The notes beneath the pieces were generated by a model. The model did no database searches and had not been told where the DNA came from. It worked only from the letters and a program-made list of their open reading frames with translations. Source: Caryophanales bacterium UBA6356 (GTDB taxonomy: Bacteria; Bacillota_I; Bacilli_A; RFN20; CAG-826). From it: a DNA stretch of 22,492 nt. How positions within the stretch are numbered: the first letter of the stretch is position 1; each line of letters opens with the position of its first letter. The DNA lies in contig DJRQ01000030.1 in the NCBI GenBank assembly GCA_002440125.1, forward strand, positions 1 through 22,492, written 5' to 3'. A program made the translations under genes and the position numbers. Below are positions 14,307 through 21,641 of the stretch, piece by piece.

Positions 14307-14494
14307 AGCCGAAACAAGAAAAATTGAATTTTTTACAATTGTTCTTTTAAACTGTTTTTCCTTTTTGAAAAACGTCAATGAAATAATGTTTGCTTTTCTC
14401 ATTTCATTCGTTTTCATCGAAGAAATGATGATTTTGTAACAAAACAACATGGTTTTTTGCCATCAAAAAGTCAATGTAAGCCCTATCATCATCG

Positions 14495-14510
14495 ATGTAA
14501 CCGATTACAT
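14495..14510 (+). promoter_or_regulatory. cre/LacI-type operator upstream of the sugar importer
   Basis: ATGTAACCGATTACAT, with 14 of 16 bases in a perfect inverted repeat around CG. TGTAACCGATTACA fits the Firmicutes catabolite-responsive consensus TGWAANCGNTNWCA at every defined position. The site is centred about 50 nt upstream of the predicted start and ends 8 nt before the -35. That is an activator-type location for CcpA, or an operator for a local LacI-family regulator. No regulator gene is in the window. Confidence 0.7.
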
Positions 14511-14518
14511 GAAAGGTA

Positions 14519-14546
14519 TTTACAAATCAAAAACACTTATTAAAAT
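14519..14546 (+). promoter_or_regulatory. Promoter of the sugar importer operon
   Basis: -35 TTTACA (14519-14524), 16-nt spacer, -10 TAAAAT (14541-14546), each 5 of 6 consensus. The start would be near 14553, giving a leader of about 79 nt before the binding-protein ATG. Confidence 0.7.
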
Positions 14547-14570
14547 TCAATCTTGTTAAATATTCGGCCT

Positions 14571-14614
14571 GTTGAGATGACTCTTCGTGAGCATCCTTCA
14601 ACTGACTGATGTCA
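14571..14614 (+). promoter_or_regulatory. Hairpins in the 5'-UTR of the binding-protein mRNA
   Basis: GTTGA (14571-14575), GATG (14576-14579) and CTC (14581-14583) pair with GAG (14589-14591), CATC (14592-14595) and TCAAC (14598-14602), a 12-bp stem with small bulges and a 5-nt loop. A second small hairpin TGAC-TGAT-GTCA follows at 14603-14614. No T run follows, so it is not a terminator. The Shine-Dalgarno AAAGGAGA (14618-14625) begins 4 nt later. It may stabilise the mRNA or tune translation. Confidence 0.5.
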
Positions 14615-14631
14615 ATGAAAGGAGACTTAAA

Positions 14632-15873
14632 ATGTTTAACAAAAAGATTGGAATGCTCGTTCTCTCTAGCGTTTGCTTAATGGGACTTGCGAGCTGCGGT
14701 GGGGAGGCTGGTGACAGCGTAGAGACTCTTACCGTGAGTGGCCCAGCGGCCCAAGGCGAATTCATCGCTAAAATCGGCGAGGAATATAACGCTCAACGCG
14801 AAGCCAAAGGCTTGTCTCGCGTCACCATCAAAGTGACTGCCCATGAAGAGAATAGCATCGATAGCGACATCACCAATTGGCAAGATGGACCAGACGTGTT
14901 TGCTTTTGGATCAGATAAGACCCAAGAGATTTTCAAAAAAGGCGGTTTGAGCCCAGTCGTTGGTGAAAATGCTCAATACGTTAAGGATAACAACACGGAT
15001 GCGGCAGTGGTTGCGTCTACTTTTGCCGGCAAACTCTATTCTTATCCATATACTGGCGATAACGGCTACTTCTTAATGTATAACAAGAAGTATTTCAAAG
15101 GCGAAGATGCCGAAAAGTATAAGAGCGTGGAGGGGATTTTCGAAGTTTGCGAAAAGAACAACAAGAAATTCGGCTATCCTCTTTCCACCGCTTATTATGG
15201 CGCTGGCGCCCTCTATACCTTTGGAGCGGACTATAGCATCACCTTCAAAAAAGATGGTTCCACCGATAAAGTCGAAGCGGATTTCGATAGTCAAAAGGGC
15301 ATTGATGCCGGCAAGATTTTCTTGACCATCATGAATAGTGCATACTGGGAGGATACGAATAATGTTGCCCCGGGTGTGGGGAATGATCTTGTCGCCTCTA
15401 TTGAAGGAAGTTGGAATGTTGCCAAATTCTCGGAACAAATGGGCAACGATTTTGGTTGCGCGAAGATGCCAACCATTACCATCGCTGGTCACGAAGCGAC
15501 TACCATCGGTTCGATGCTTGGCTATAAACTCATGGGCGTTAATGGCACCATCCAAGATGCCGATAAGCTTGCCCTTGCCCACGATTTCGCCAAGTTTATG
15601 ACTTCTCCAAAAGTTCAAGAAGAACGTTTTGACGCTTTGTCTGTCGGGCCGACTGCGAAGAGCGTTGTCTCTCTCCAAAAAGTCCAAGACACGCCTCATA
15701 TCAAGGCCCTTGCCGATCAAGGCCCATACGCCCGTACGGTGACTGTTGTGCCAGCCAACATTTGGAAAGCGCCAGCAACTTTTGCTGAATCCGTTAAGAA
15801 TAAAGAAATTAACGAATCTAATCTCGCCGAGGCGATGAAGACGCTTAACGATTCTATCAAAGCCAGCAAATAG
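14632..15873 (+). CDS. Sugar ABC transporter substrate-binding lipoprotein (MalE-like)
   Basis: A 413-residue extracellular binding lipoprotein of the family 1 solute-binding proteins. The signal peptide (MFNKKIGMLVLSSVCLMG) ends in lipobox LASC with C22. The mature part has MalE-like features: SYPYTGDNGYFLMYNKKYF, the WxxG-type segment near the middle (EGSWN), and a C-terminal region ending in DFAKFMTSPKVQ and a run of helices. It should deliver an oligosaccharide, possibly maltodextrin-like, to the permeases that follow. I use ATG 14632 because it has AAAGGAGA at 14618-14625 and begins a proper signal peptide; a GTG at 14587 in the same frame has neither. It is first in an operon with two permeases, an ATPase and two lipoproteins. 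A hairpin after its stop could lower expression of the downstream genes. Confidence 0.93.
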   Translation: MFNKKIGMLVLSSVCLMGLASCGGEAGDSVETLTVSGPAAQGEFIAKIGEEYNAQREAKGLSRVTIKVTAHEENSIDSDITNWQDGPDVFAFGSDKTQEIFKKGGLSPVVGENAQYVKDNNTDAAVVASTFAGKLYSYPYTGDNGYFLMYNKKYFKGEDAEKYKSVEGIFEVCEKNNKKFGYPLSTAYYGAGALYTFGADYSITFKKDGSTDKVEADFDSQKGIDAGKIFLTIMNSAYWEDTNNVAPGVGNDLVASIEGSWNVAKFSEQMGNDFGCAKMPTITIAGHEATTIGSMLGYKLMGVNGTIQDADKLALAHDFAKFMTSPKVQEERFDALSVGPTAKSVVSLQKVQDTPHIKALADQGPYARTVTVVPANIWKAPATFAESVKNKEINESNLAEAMKTLNDSIKASK

Positions 15874-15886
15874 TTTATTATTAGAA

Positions 15887-15935
15887 CGTCGCCCTATCTC
15901 GTCACCGAGGGGTGGGGCGGCGGTTTTCTCGTTTT
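15887..15935 (+). terminator. Hairpin between binding protein and permease (partial terminator)
   Basis: CGTCGCCC (15887-15894) pairs with GGGCGGCG (15915-15922), with one G-T pair; inside, CTCG can pair with CGAG. TTTT-CTCG-TTTT follows. In binding-protein operons such a hairpin commonly gives more binding protein than membrane components, and it may also protect the upstream mRNA from decay. Confidence 0.7.
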
Positions 15936-15950
15936 ACGTGGGGGATGTTT

Positions 15951-17495
15951 ATGACCAAAATCGAGTATTTATCGCTTAGCGCTCCAAAGAGGATTGCCGT
16001 TTCGTTTTGGGAATGGATCCAGCGGATTGGATTGGCGATCGCGTGTTTTTTTAGGAATTTGCCACGGAAGTCCTGGAAGTTTTTAAAAAAATGCGCTTCC
16101 CCGATTTTGGCTCTTTGCCATGTTTTTCGCTTCGGCGGATGGCGAACGAGAGTGAATTTTTTGCTGATGGGCTTTTCTCAACTCTCCCATCGACATTTCT
16201 TCAAAGGCTTGCTCTATTTCCTTTATGAAGCCGTTTTTGTCGCTTTTATGATTATGACAGGCGGCCCGGCTTTGTCGATGATTTCGACCCTTGGAACCGT
16301 TGGCGGCATTCAAGGCCCTCATGCCGGTACCGGCTTATTGGTATGGTCTTATAATGACAATTCTTTTGAGATTCTCTTAAATTCGATATTCGCTTGCTTT
16401 TTGATTCTTTTGACGCTTGTTCTTTGGTATTCCTCCATCATGGATGCCTTCCAAGAGTATTCTTTGAAACTTATCGGCAAAGAAAGAACGGATAAGGATT
16501 TCATCCACGATCTTGTGGGAAGCAACTATCACTATATGATGCTTGGGATTCCGATGGTCCTTTTGGCGCTTTTCACCATTATACCCATCATTTTCATGGT
16601 TATTATTGGCTTTACGAATTTCAACAGCGCCCATTATCCAAGCCAACGTCTTTTCGATTGGGTGGCCTGGAATAATTATGCCGAGGTCTTTAGCCTTGGC
16701 CAAGACGCCAACGGAATGGTCTTCTTGACGACCTTTGGCAAAGTCGTTCTTTGGACCCTTGTTTGGGCTTTCTTCGCCACTTTCTCGAATTACTTTTTGG
16801 GGATGATCTTCGCTTTGATAATCAATCAAAAAGGCATTAAGCTCAAAAAAGTTTGGCGAACGATTCTCATTACGACTATCGCCGTTCCTCAATTCGTTTC
16901 TCTTCTTATCGTCTCGCAAATGCTCAACACGGATTCTGGCGTTTTCAATAACATCCTTTCGCAACTCGGATGGATCGATAAAAACATTCAATGGCTGGAC
17001 GATCCTCTTCTCGCCAAAGTCACAATCATCATCGTGAACACGTGGGTTGGCATTCCCTATACCATGCTCATTTGCACTGGCATCCTTATGAATATTCCTG
17101 AGGACCTCTACGAATCGGCGAAGATCGATGGCGCCTCTCCGTTTAAAATGTATATGAAGATCACTCTCCCTTATATGCTTTTCGTCACGGGACCTTATCT
17201 CATTTCGCAATTCGTCGGAAACATCAACAACTTCAACGTCATTTATCTTTTGACGGGCGGGAATCCATCGTTCAATTTCGTTGGGCAAAACGCGCCTGGA
17301 ATCTTGCTGAACTCGAATGTTGGGCAAACCGATTTGCTTATCACTTGGATATATAAGCTCACCAAAGATAGCCCAAGCCAAGACTTTGGAACCGCCTCTG
17401 TCCTAGGCGTTTTCACCTTTGTTGTCGTTGCGGTTATCAGCATGGTTTTCTATAACCGTTCGAGCGCCGTTAAGAATGAGGAGGATTTCCAATAA
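15951..17495 (+). CDS. Sugar ABC transporter permease, MalF/MalC-type
   Basis: A 514-residue integral membrane protein. The EAA loop that contacts the ATPase is at 384-407 (EDLYESAKIDGASPF... ending in LP, with G394). An N-terminal part of about 190 residues precedes the transport core: a basic, aromatic segment, then LLMGFSQLSHRHFFKGLLYF and two membrane segments, as in Firmicutes MalC-like permeases. About eight membrane segments are visible in total. I place the start at ATG 15951, with GGGGGA at 15939-15944, not at the upstream GTG (15912), which lies inside the hairpin, or ATG 15945, which touches the Shine-Dalgarno. The stop overlaps the next start as TAATG, so the two permeases are probably coupled and made in equal amounts. 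Confidence 0.94.
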   Translation: MTKIEYLSLSAPKRIAVSFWEWIQRIGLAIACFFRNLPRKSWKFLKKCASPILALCHVFRFGGWRTRVNFLLMGFSQLSHRHFFKGLLYFLYEAVFVAFMIMTGGPALSMISTLGTVGGIQGPHAGTGLLVWSYNDNSFEILLNSIFACFLILLTLVLWYSSIMDAFQEYSLKLIGKERTDKDFIHDLVGSNYHYMMLGIPMVLLALFTIIPIIFMVIIGFTNFNSAHYPSQRLFDWVAWNNYAEVFSLGQDANGMVFLTTFGKVVLWTLVWAFFATFSNYFLGMIFALIINQKGIKLKKVWRTILITTIAVPQFVSLLIVSQMLNTDSGVFNNILSQLGWIDKNIQWLDDPLLAKVTIIIVNTWVGIPYTMLICTGILMNIPEDLYESAKIDGASPFKMYMKITLPYMLFVTGPYLISQFVGNINNFNVIYLLTGGNPSFNFVGQNAPGILLNSNVGQTDLLITWIYKLTKDSPSQDFGTASVLGVFTFVVVAVISMVFYNRSSAVKNEEDFQ

Positions 17496-18364
17496 TGGAG
17501 AACTTCGGAAACAATTACTATCGCAAGGCAAAAGCGAAAAAGAACGCCAAAAAGGCCATTACTTATGTCTTTTTGGTTCTAATTTCCGTTGTTTGGCTCA
17601 TCCCTTTCGTTTATTTGATTCTTCAAAGCTTCGGCACTCAGTATGATAATGGCACCCATTTTGCGCCAAGTTCTTGGACTTTCAATAACTATGTTCGTCT
17701 TTTCACCGATACCAACTATCCTTTTTGGCAATGGTTCTTGAATACGCTTATCATCGCTTTGGTGACCGCCGTCATCCAAACGATCTTGGTGTTGGCGACC
17801 TCCTATGCCTTATCCCGCCTTCGTTTCAAAGGGAGACAAGCCCTCATGAAGATGATTCTTCTTTTGGGTATGTTCCCTGGCTTTTTAAGCATGATCGTCA
17901 TCTACGAAGTCTTAAGGATCGTCGGCCTTCAAACGAGCATCTATTCTTTGATTCTTATTTATTGCGGTTCGAGCGCTATGAACTATTACATCGCCAAAGG
18001 TTTCTTCGACACGATTCCGAAGAGCCTCGATGAAGCCGTCTATGTCGATGGAGGCAACAAGAACACCGTCTTCTGGCGCATCATCTTGCCTTTATCCAAA
18101 CCGATTATCGTCTACACAATCCTTATTAGCTTCATGGCCCCTTGGGGCGATTACATCATGGCTAGCTACTTGGCCCAAGGAAACAAAGCCATGATGAATG
18201 TTGCCGTTGGCTTAAAGATGATGCTTAGTTATGAGGTGAAGTCCACCTATTTCAACACTTTCTGCGCTGGGGCGGTGGTAACCTCGATACCGATAATGGT
18301 TCTCTTCTTCGCTCTTCAACGCTACTACGTTGAAGGTATTGCGGGTGGCGCTGTCAAAGGCTAG
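17495..18364 (+). CDS. Sugar ABC transporter permease, MalG-type
   Basis: A 289-residue permease with six hydrophobic segments and the EAA loop at 176-199 (KSLDEAVYVDGGNKNTVFWR, then IILP). It is the second half of the heterodimeric channel. The N-terminus has a basic stretch (YRKAKAKKNAKKA) before the first membrane segment, as usual for MalG-like proteins. Its ATG overlaps the preceding stop, with GAGGA at 17479-17483 as ribosome binding site. The length is normal. It is followed after 25 nt by the ATPase. Confidence 0.95.
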   Translation: MENFGNNYYRKAKAKKNAKKAITYVFLVLISVVWLIPFVYLILQSFGTQYDNGTHFAPSSWTFNNYVRLFTDTNYPFWQWFLNTLIIALVTAVIQTILVLATSYALSRLRFKGRQALMKMILLLGMFPGFLSMIVIYEVLRIVGLQTSIYSLILIYCGSSAMNYYIAKGFFDTIPKSLDEAVYVDGGNKNTVFWRIILPLSKPIIVYTILISFMAPWGDYIMASYLAQGNKAMMNVAVGLKMMLSYEVKSTYFNTFCAGAVVTSIPIMVLFFALQRYYVEGIAGGAVKG

Positions 18365-18389
18365 TCAACACGAAAGGAAAATTCTTTTT

Positions 18390-20939
18390 ATGGCAAATCT
18401 CAAACTCGAACATATTTACAAAGTCTATCCCAATGGCACCAAAGCCGTTAACGATGTGAATCTGGATATCAAAGACAAGGAATTCATTGTTTTGGTCGGC
18501 CCCTCGGGGTGTGGAAAATCGACGACTCTCCGCATGATTGCCGGTTTGGAGGAAATCACTACCGGCGAGCTTTATATCGATGATGTTCGCGTCAACGACA
18601 TGGAACCGAAAGACCGCGATATTGCGATGGTTTTCCAAAACTACGCCCTCTATCCCCATATGACCGTTTACGAGAATATGGCTTTCGGTTTGACTCTTCG
18701 CCACGTTCCAAGAGAAGAAATTCATCGTCGCGTCATCGATGCCGCCAAAATCTTGGGATTGACCGATTATTTGGATCGCAAGCCGAAAGCGATGAGCGGT
18801 GGCCAAAGGCAACGTGTGAGCCTAGGGAGAGCCATATTAAGGAATCCGAAAGTCATGCTTTTGGATGAGCCTTTAAGCAATCTCGACGCGAAACTTCGCT
18901 CGCAGATGCGAAGCGAGATTTCTAAGCTCCATCAAAAACTTCAGACCACTTTCATCTATGTCACCCATGACCAAGTCGAGGCTATGACTCTTGGTACGCG
19001 GGTCGTCGTTATGAAACTTGGCGTCATCCAACAAGTCGATACGCCAAAGAACCTCTATAATTTCCCTAAAAACAAGTTTGTTGCTGGTTTTATCGGCACG
19101 CCTCAAATGAATTTCTTCAATGTTACGCTTGAAAAGGTAAGAGAGAAGGTTCTTATTCATTTTGTGGATGATCCAAAGACCGTTTTGACGGCTTCGAGAG
19201 AGGATCTTTTGAAGATCAAAAACCACTATTTGGACAATAAAACGGTTGTGACGCTTGGCTTTAGAAGCGAAGATGCCTCGGGCGAGGACACCGAAGGGAA
19301 AGAGAATATCGTGAAAGCGACTGTTTCTCATTTCGAGGAACTTGGCAATGAAACACTCGTCTATGGCGATTTGAATCCTAGCGGCGAAGACTCGCTTAGC
19401 ACTGGCAAAACCTCGATCATCTTCAAGGCGAAAAACGATCATGGTTGGAAGGCTGGGGATGTCATCGAAGTGGCCGTTAACATAAAAAAAGCTCACTTTT
19501 TCGATGGGAAAACCGAAGAGACCATCTTGCCGAAGCTTCCAGAAGAGAACGTTTGCGAGGTTAAAGCGAATAACGGCGAACTCTTTTTAGGCGAAAATAA
19601 ACTCGCTCTTCCTGCTTCCATTTCCTCGAAAATAAGCTCTTTCGAAGGGGATTTGCGCTTCCCAACCCGAAGCGTCCATTTAGGCAAAGGCCCTTTTAAA
19701 GCTCTTATCCATCGCGTGGAAAAGGTGGGGGATACGGAACTTGTCTATTTAAAAAGCGGCGATACTCTTTTCTTTGCTTTCTCGAAAGAGGAACGCGAAG
19801 TCGGAGACTTCGTTTCCTTTGATTTGGATTTCGAGACGATTACATTCGTCGATAAGAAAGGCGATGTTCTTCTCCATTCTTTGAAGGCGTTCGATTCCTT
19901 AAAAGCCTCTTTCACCAATTTCAAGACTGCTTATGCTAAAACGAAAGACGAAGGGATGAATGACCTTCGCCAAAAGAAAATCGCCCTTGCGAAAGAGAAT
20001 TACGAAAAGAAGCTCGCTTCTTTGAAGCTTGAGGAAGAGAGGGCCTTAGAGGAAGCGAAAGAGAAAGAAGCTCCTCTTAGCTCTTTCGATTTTTCCCATA
20101 AACTCCTTGAAGCCAAGCTTTTAAAGAAGAATAAGATCAAAAAAGCCAAAGAAGAATACAAATCTTCGAGCGCCTCTCTTGCCAAATCGCATAAACAAGC
20201 CATCAAAGACATCAAAGCGAAAGTGCATGATGAATATGCTTCTTTGAAGGAGAAAGAGAAAGCCGATTATCTTGCCATCAAGAACACGAACAAAGATCGA
20301 AATGTCATTCGTTCGGCGAAAGATGCCTATGATATTTTCAAAGAGAGCTTCGCTGCGACTCGCTTAAACGATTTGAATAAACGCCTCGATGCCGAAGGCT
20401 TTGAGTATGAGAGCAACAAGAGTGCGATTCGTGGAGTCTTCAATAAAGAAAAAGCCCTTGCTATCGATTCTTTCAATAGCCTAAAGAAAGATCTTCTTCG
20501 TCGAATGAATCCTGAGAAAGCCCTTTTAAAGGAATATAAGAAAAAGGAAAGAGCTCTTTATAAAGAGGGTCAAAAAGCCATCGAAAACGCTGGTCTCCTT
20601 TTCTATTTCGAAATCGGTAACGTTCCTCTCCTCTTGCCAGAAAAAATCGTCACCAAAGTGGTTGAAGGTTTGGGTACGAAAGTCTTTACCAGACCCTTCC
20701 GAATTGAGATACCTCATGAAGCCTATAAGCTTGGCGAAAAAGGCCTTTCTGCAAAGGTTTTGTCTCCTATCGACTATGGGAGCGAGATTTTGTTCCCGAT
20801 TCTCTTAAAGGATGGGGAAACCGTCTATGTTTCTAGCAGAAGCGGCCTTTCTTTGAAAGAAGGGGAGGACATTTCTTTGCTTCCGACCCTTTCAGAGTGC
20901 GAAATTTTTGAAGACGATATGAATATCCGTCTTTATTGA
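18390..20939 (+). CDS. Sugar ABC transporter ATPase (MsmX/UgpC/MalK-type) with a very long C-terminal extension
   Basis: An 849-residue ATPase; MsmX/UgpC/MalK proteins usually have about 360-370. Residues 1-235 are a complete nucleotide-binding domain: Walker A GPSGCGKST (37-45), Q83 of the Q-loop, signature MSGGQRQR (135-142), Walker B VMLLDEP (155-161) and H193. Residues about 240-375 are the normal TOBE-type regulatory domain, ending in AHFFDGKTEE. Then comes unusual sequence. Residues about 388-495 look like a second TOBE-like segment (RFPTRSVHLGKGP, LVYLKSGDTLFF, FVDKKGDVLL). Residues about 501-733 are a Lys/Glu/Ala-rich predicted coiled coil. Residues about 735-849 look like a third TOBE-like segment ending EIFEDDMNIRLY. 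The frame is open throughout with no frameshift. The start has AAAGGAAA at 18373-18380; an earlier ATG at 18330 lies inside malG. It energises the importer on the cytoplasmic side. Confidence 0.95.
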   Translation: MANLKLEHIYKVYPNGTKAVNDVNLDIKDKEFIVLVGPSGCGKSTTLRMIAGLEEITTGELYIDDVRVNDMEPKDRDIAMVFQNYALYPHMTVYENMAFGLTLRHVPREEIHRRVIDAAKILGLTDYLDRKPKAMSGGQRQRVSLGRAILRNPKVMLLDEPLSNLDAKLRSQMRSEISKLHQKLQTTFIYVTHDQVEAMTLGTRVVVMKLGVIQQVDTPKNLYNFPKNKFVAGFIGTPQMNFFNVTLEKVREKVLIHFVDDPKTVLTASREDLLKIKNHYLDNKTVVTLGFRSEDASGEDTEGKENIVKATVSHFEELGNETLVYGDLNPSGEDSLSTGKTSIIFKAKNDHGWKAGDVIEVAVNIKKAHFFDGKTEETILPKLPEENVCEVKANNGELFLGENKLALPASISSKISSFEGDLRFPTRSVHLGKGPFKALIHRVEKVGDTELVYLKSGDTLFFAFSKEEREVGDFVSFDLDFETITFVDKKGDVLLHSLKAFDSLKASFTNFKTAYAKTKDEGMNDLRQKKIALAKENYEKKLASLKLEEERALEEAKEKEAPLSSFDFSHKLLEAKLLKKNKIKKAKEEYKSSSASLAKSHKQAIKDIKAKVHDEYASLKEKEKADYLAIKNTNKDRNVIRSAKDAYDIFKESFAATRLNDLNKRLDAEGFEYESNKSAIRGVFNKEKALAIDSFNSLKKDLLRRMNPEKALLKEYKKKERALYKEGQKAIENAGLLFYFEIGNVPLLLPEKIVTKVVEGLGTKVFTRPFRIEIPHEAYKLGEKGLSAKVLSPIDYGSEILFPILLKDGETVYVSSRSGLSLKEGEDISLLPTLSECEIFEDDMNIRLY

Positions 20940-20948
20940 GGGGATGCC

Positions 20949-21641
20949 ATGAACAAAACGAGATTTCATCGATTGAATATAACGTTGGCCTCTTTCTTTA
21001 TCTTTGGCTGCTTCTCTTGTTCTTCTTCGGTGGAAGGTCTTTCGATCGAAGAGGCGAAAGCCTTTGTTTCTTCTTTTGGAGAGCTCTCATGCCGTAGTTT
21101 TTCCTACCAGACGGAGATTAATTGCCTTGGGCTAGGGACGGAAAAAAAGTCCCTCGAAGGAGAGGCTTTTGTCGATTCGAAAAAAGTGGACGACGTCTCA
21201 ATCGATTCATCAGGGAACAAGACGCATTCCATCTCTTACCTTGGGGATGACTATTCGAGAAGCCCTTATTTCGGTCTTCCTCTCCACTTAAAAGAGGAAA
21301 GTTTCTATGTGCTCGACGAAGATGGGAAGCTTCTTTCCAACGATTGCTCTTACGGCCTTATTTACACGACTTTCATCGACGATACGACATTAGCTCGCCT
21401 TCTTATTAAAGAAAACGAGGAAGGCGGGCTTACCTTCTATGCCAACGATTCCGACAAATACACTATTTTCAATGGGGCATATGAGGCTGATATAATCGCC
21501 ATCGCCCATTTCAATTTCGCGGCTATATACGACAAAAACGGCTTCCTTATCGAAGAAAGTGCCGTATCCATCAATTACCAAGGAAAGGATACGAAGAGTA
21601 CCATCCGCGCCAAGACCACTTTTACCTATGCTTTTTCGTAA
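20949..21641 (+). CDS. Putative lipoprotein in the sugar importer operon
   Basis: A 230-residue protein with an export signal (MNKTRFHRLNITLASFFIFG) and lipobox IFGC, so C21 is the likely lipidated residue; C24 is the alternative. After the signal comes GLSIEEAKAFVSSFG, a short helix, then mostly alternating strand-like sequence ending in threonine-rich strands (KSTIRAKTTFTYAF). I recognise no enzymatic motif. It begins 9 nt after the ATPase stop with GAGGGG upstream, so it belongs to the importer transcript. The next lipoprotein gene overlaps its end by 14 nt. It might help sugar binding or cell-surface assembly, but this is guilt by association only. The layout is like that of the other two lipoproteins in the window. 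Confidence 0.82.
   Translation: MNKTRFHRLNITLASFFIFGCFSCSSSVEGLSIEEAKAFVSSFGELSCRSFSYQTEINCLGLGTEKKSLEGEAFVDSKKVDDVSIDSSGNKTHSISYLGDDYSRSPYFGLPLHLKEESFYVLDEDGKLLSNDCSYGLIYTTFIDDTTLARLLIKENEEGGLTFYANDSDKYTIFNGAYEADIIAIAHFNFAAIYDKNGFLIEESAVSINYQGKDTKSTIRAKTTFTYAFS

Larger units (their letters stand above)
14307..14631 (+). other. Gene-free regulatory region before the sugar importer
   Basis: 325 nt without a convincing gene. The left half (14307-14480) is A+T rich and contains an inverted repeat AATGAAAT (14377-14384) with ATTTCATT (14401-14408), and the 13-bp palindrome TTTTGT-A-ACAAAA (14432-14444). The right half holds a cre-like palindrome, a promoter and a 5'-UTR hairpin, listed separately. 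The esterase has no strong terminator here. An open frame beginning at GTG 14587 lies in frame with the binding protein but inside the UTR hairpin and without a ribosome binding site. Confidence 0.75.

Noticed and set aside
14587..14631. Earlier GTG start for the binding protein
   Set aside because: It would put 15 polar residues before the signal peptide and lies inside a UTR hairpin.
15073..15720. A 215-codon open frame antisense to the binding protein
   Set aside because: The plus strand encodes an obvious lipoprotein with signal peptide and family features; the antisense frame has no motif or Shine-Dalgarno.
16377..17381. A 334-codon open frame antisense to the MalF-type permease
   Set aside because: It is opposite a clear permease, lacks a ribosome binding site, and its product (rich in Asn, Arg, Asp, His) is what the reverse complement of a hydrophobic gene gives.
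18330..18389. Upstream ATG for the ABC ATPase inside malG
   Set aside because: It adds a charged segment before the usual MANLKLEHIYK start; AAAGGAAA precedes ATG 18390.
18873..19496. A 207-codon open frame antisense to the ABC ATPase
   Set aside because: It lies under Walker B and TOBE coding sequence and has no recognisable domain.
19500..19530. Gene fusion or lost stop codon between a normal ATPase and a separate downstream gene
   Set aside because: The frame is continuous and there is no start codon with a ribosome binding site at the junction; the extra part ends with a TOBE-like tail, so one long protein is the simpler reading, though an assembly check is still advisable.
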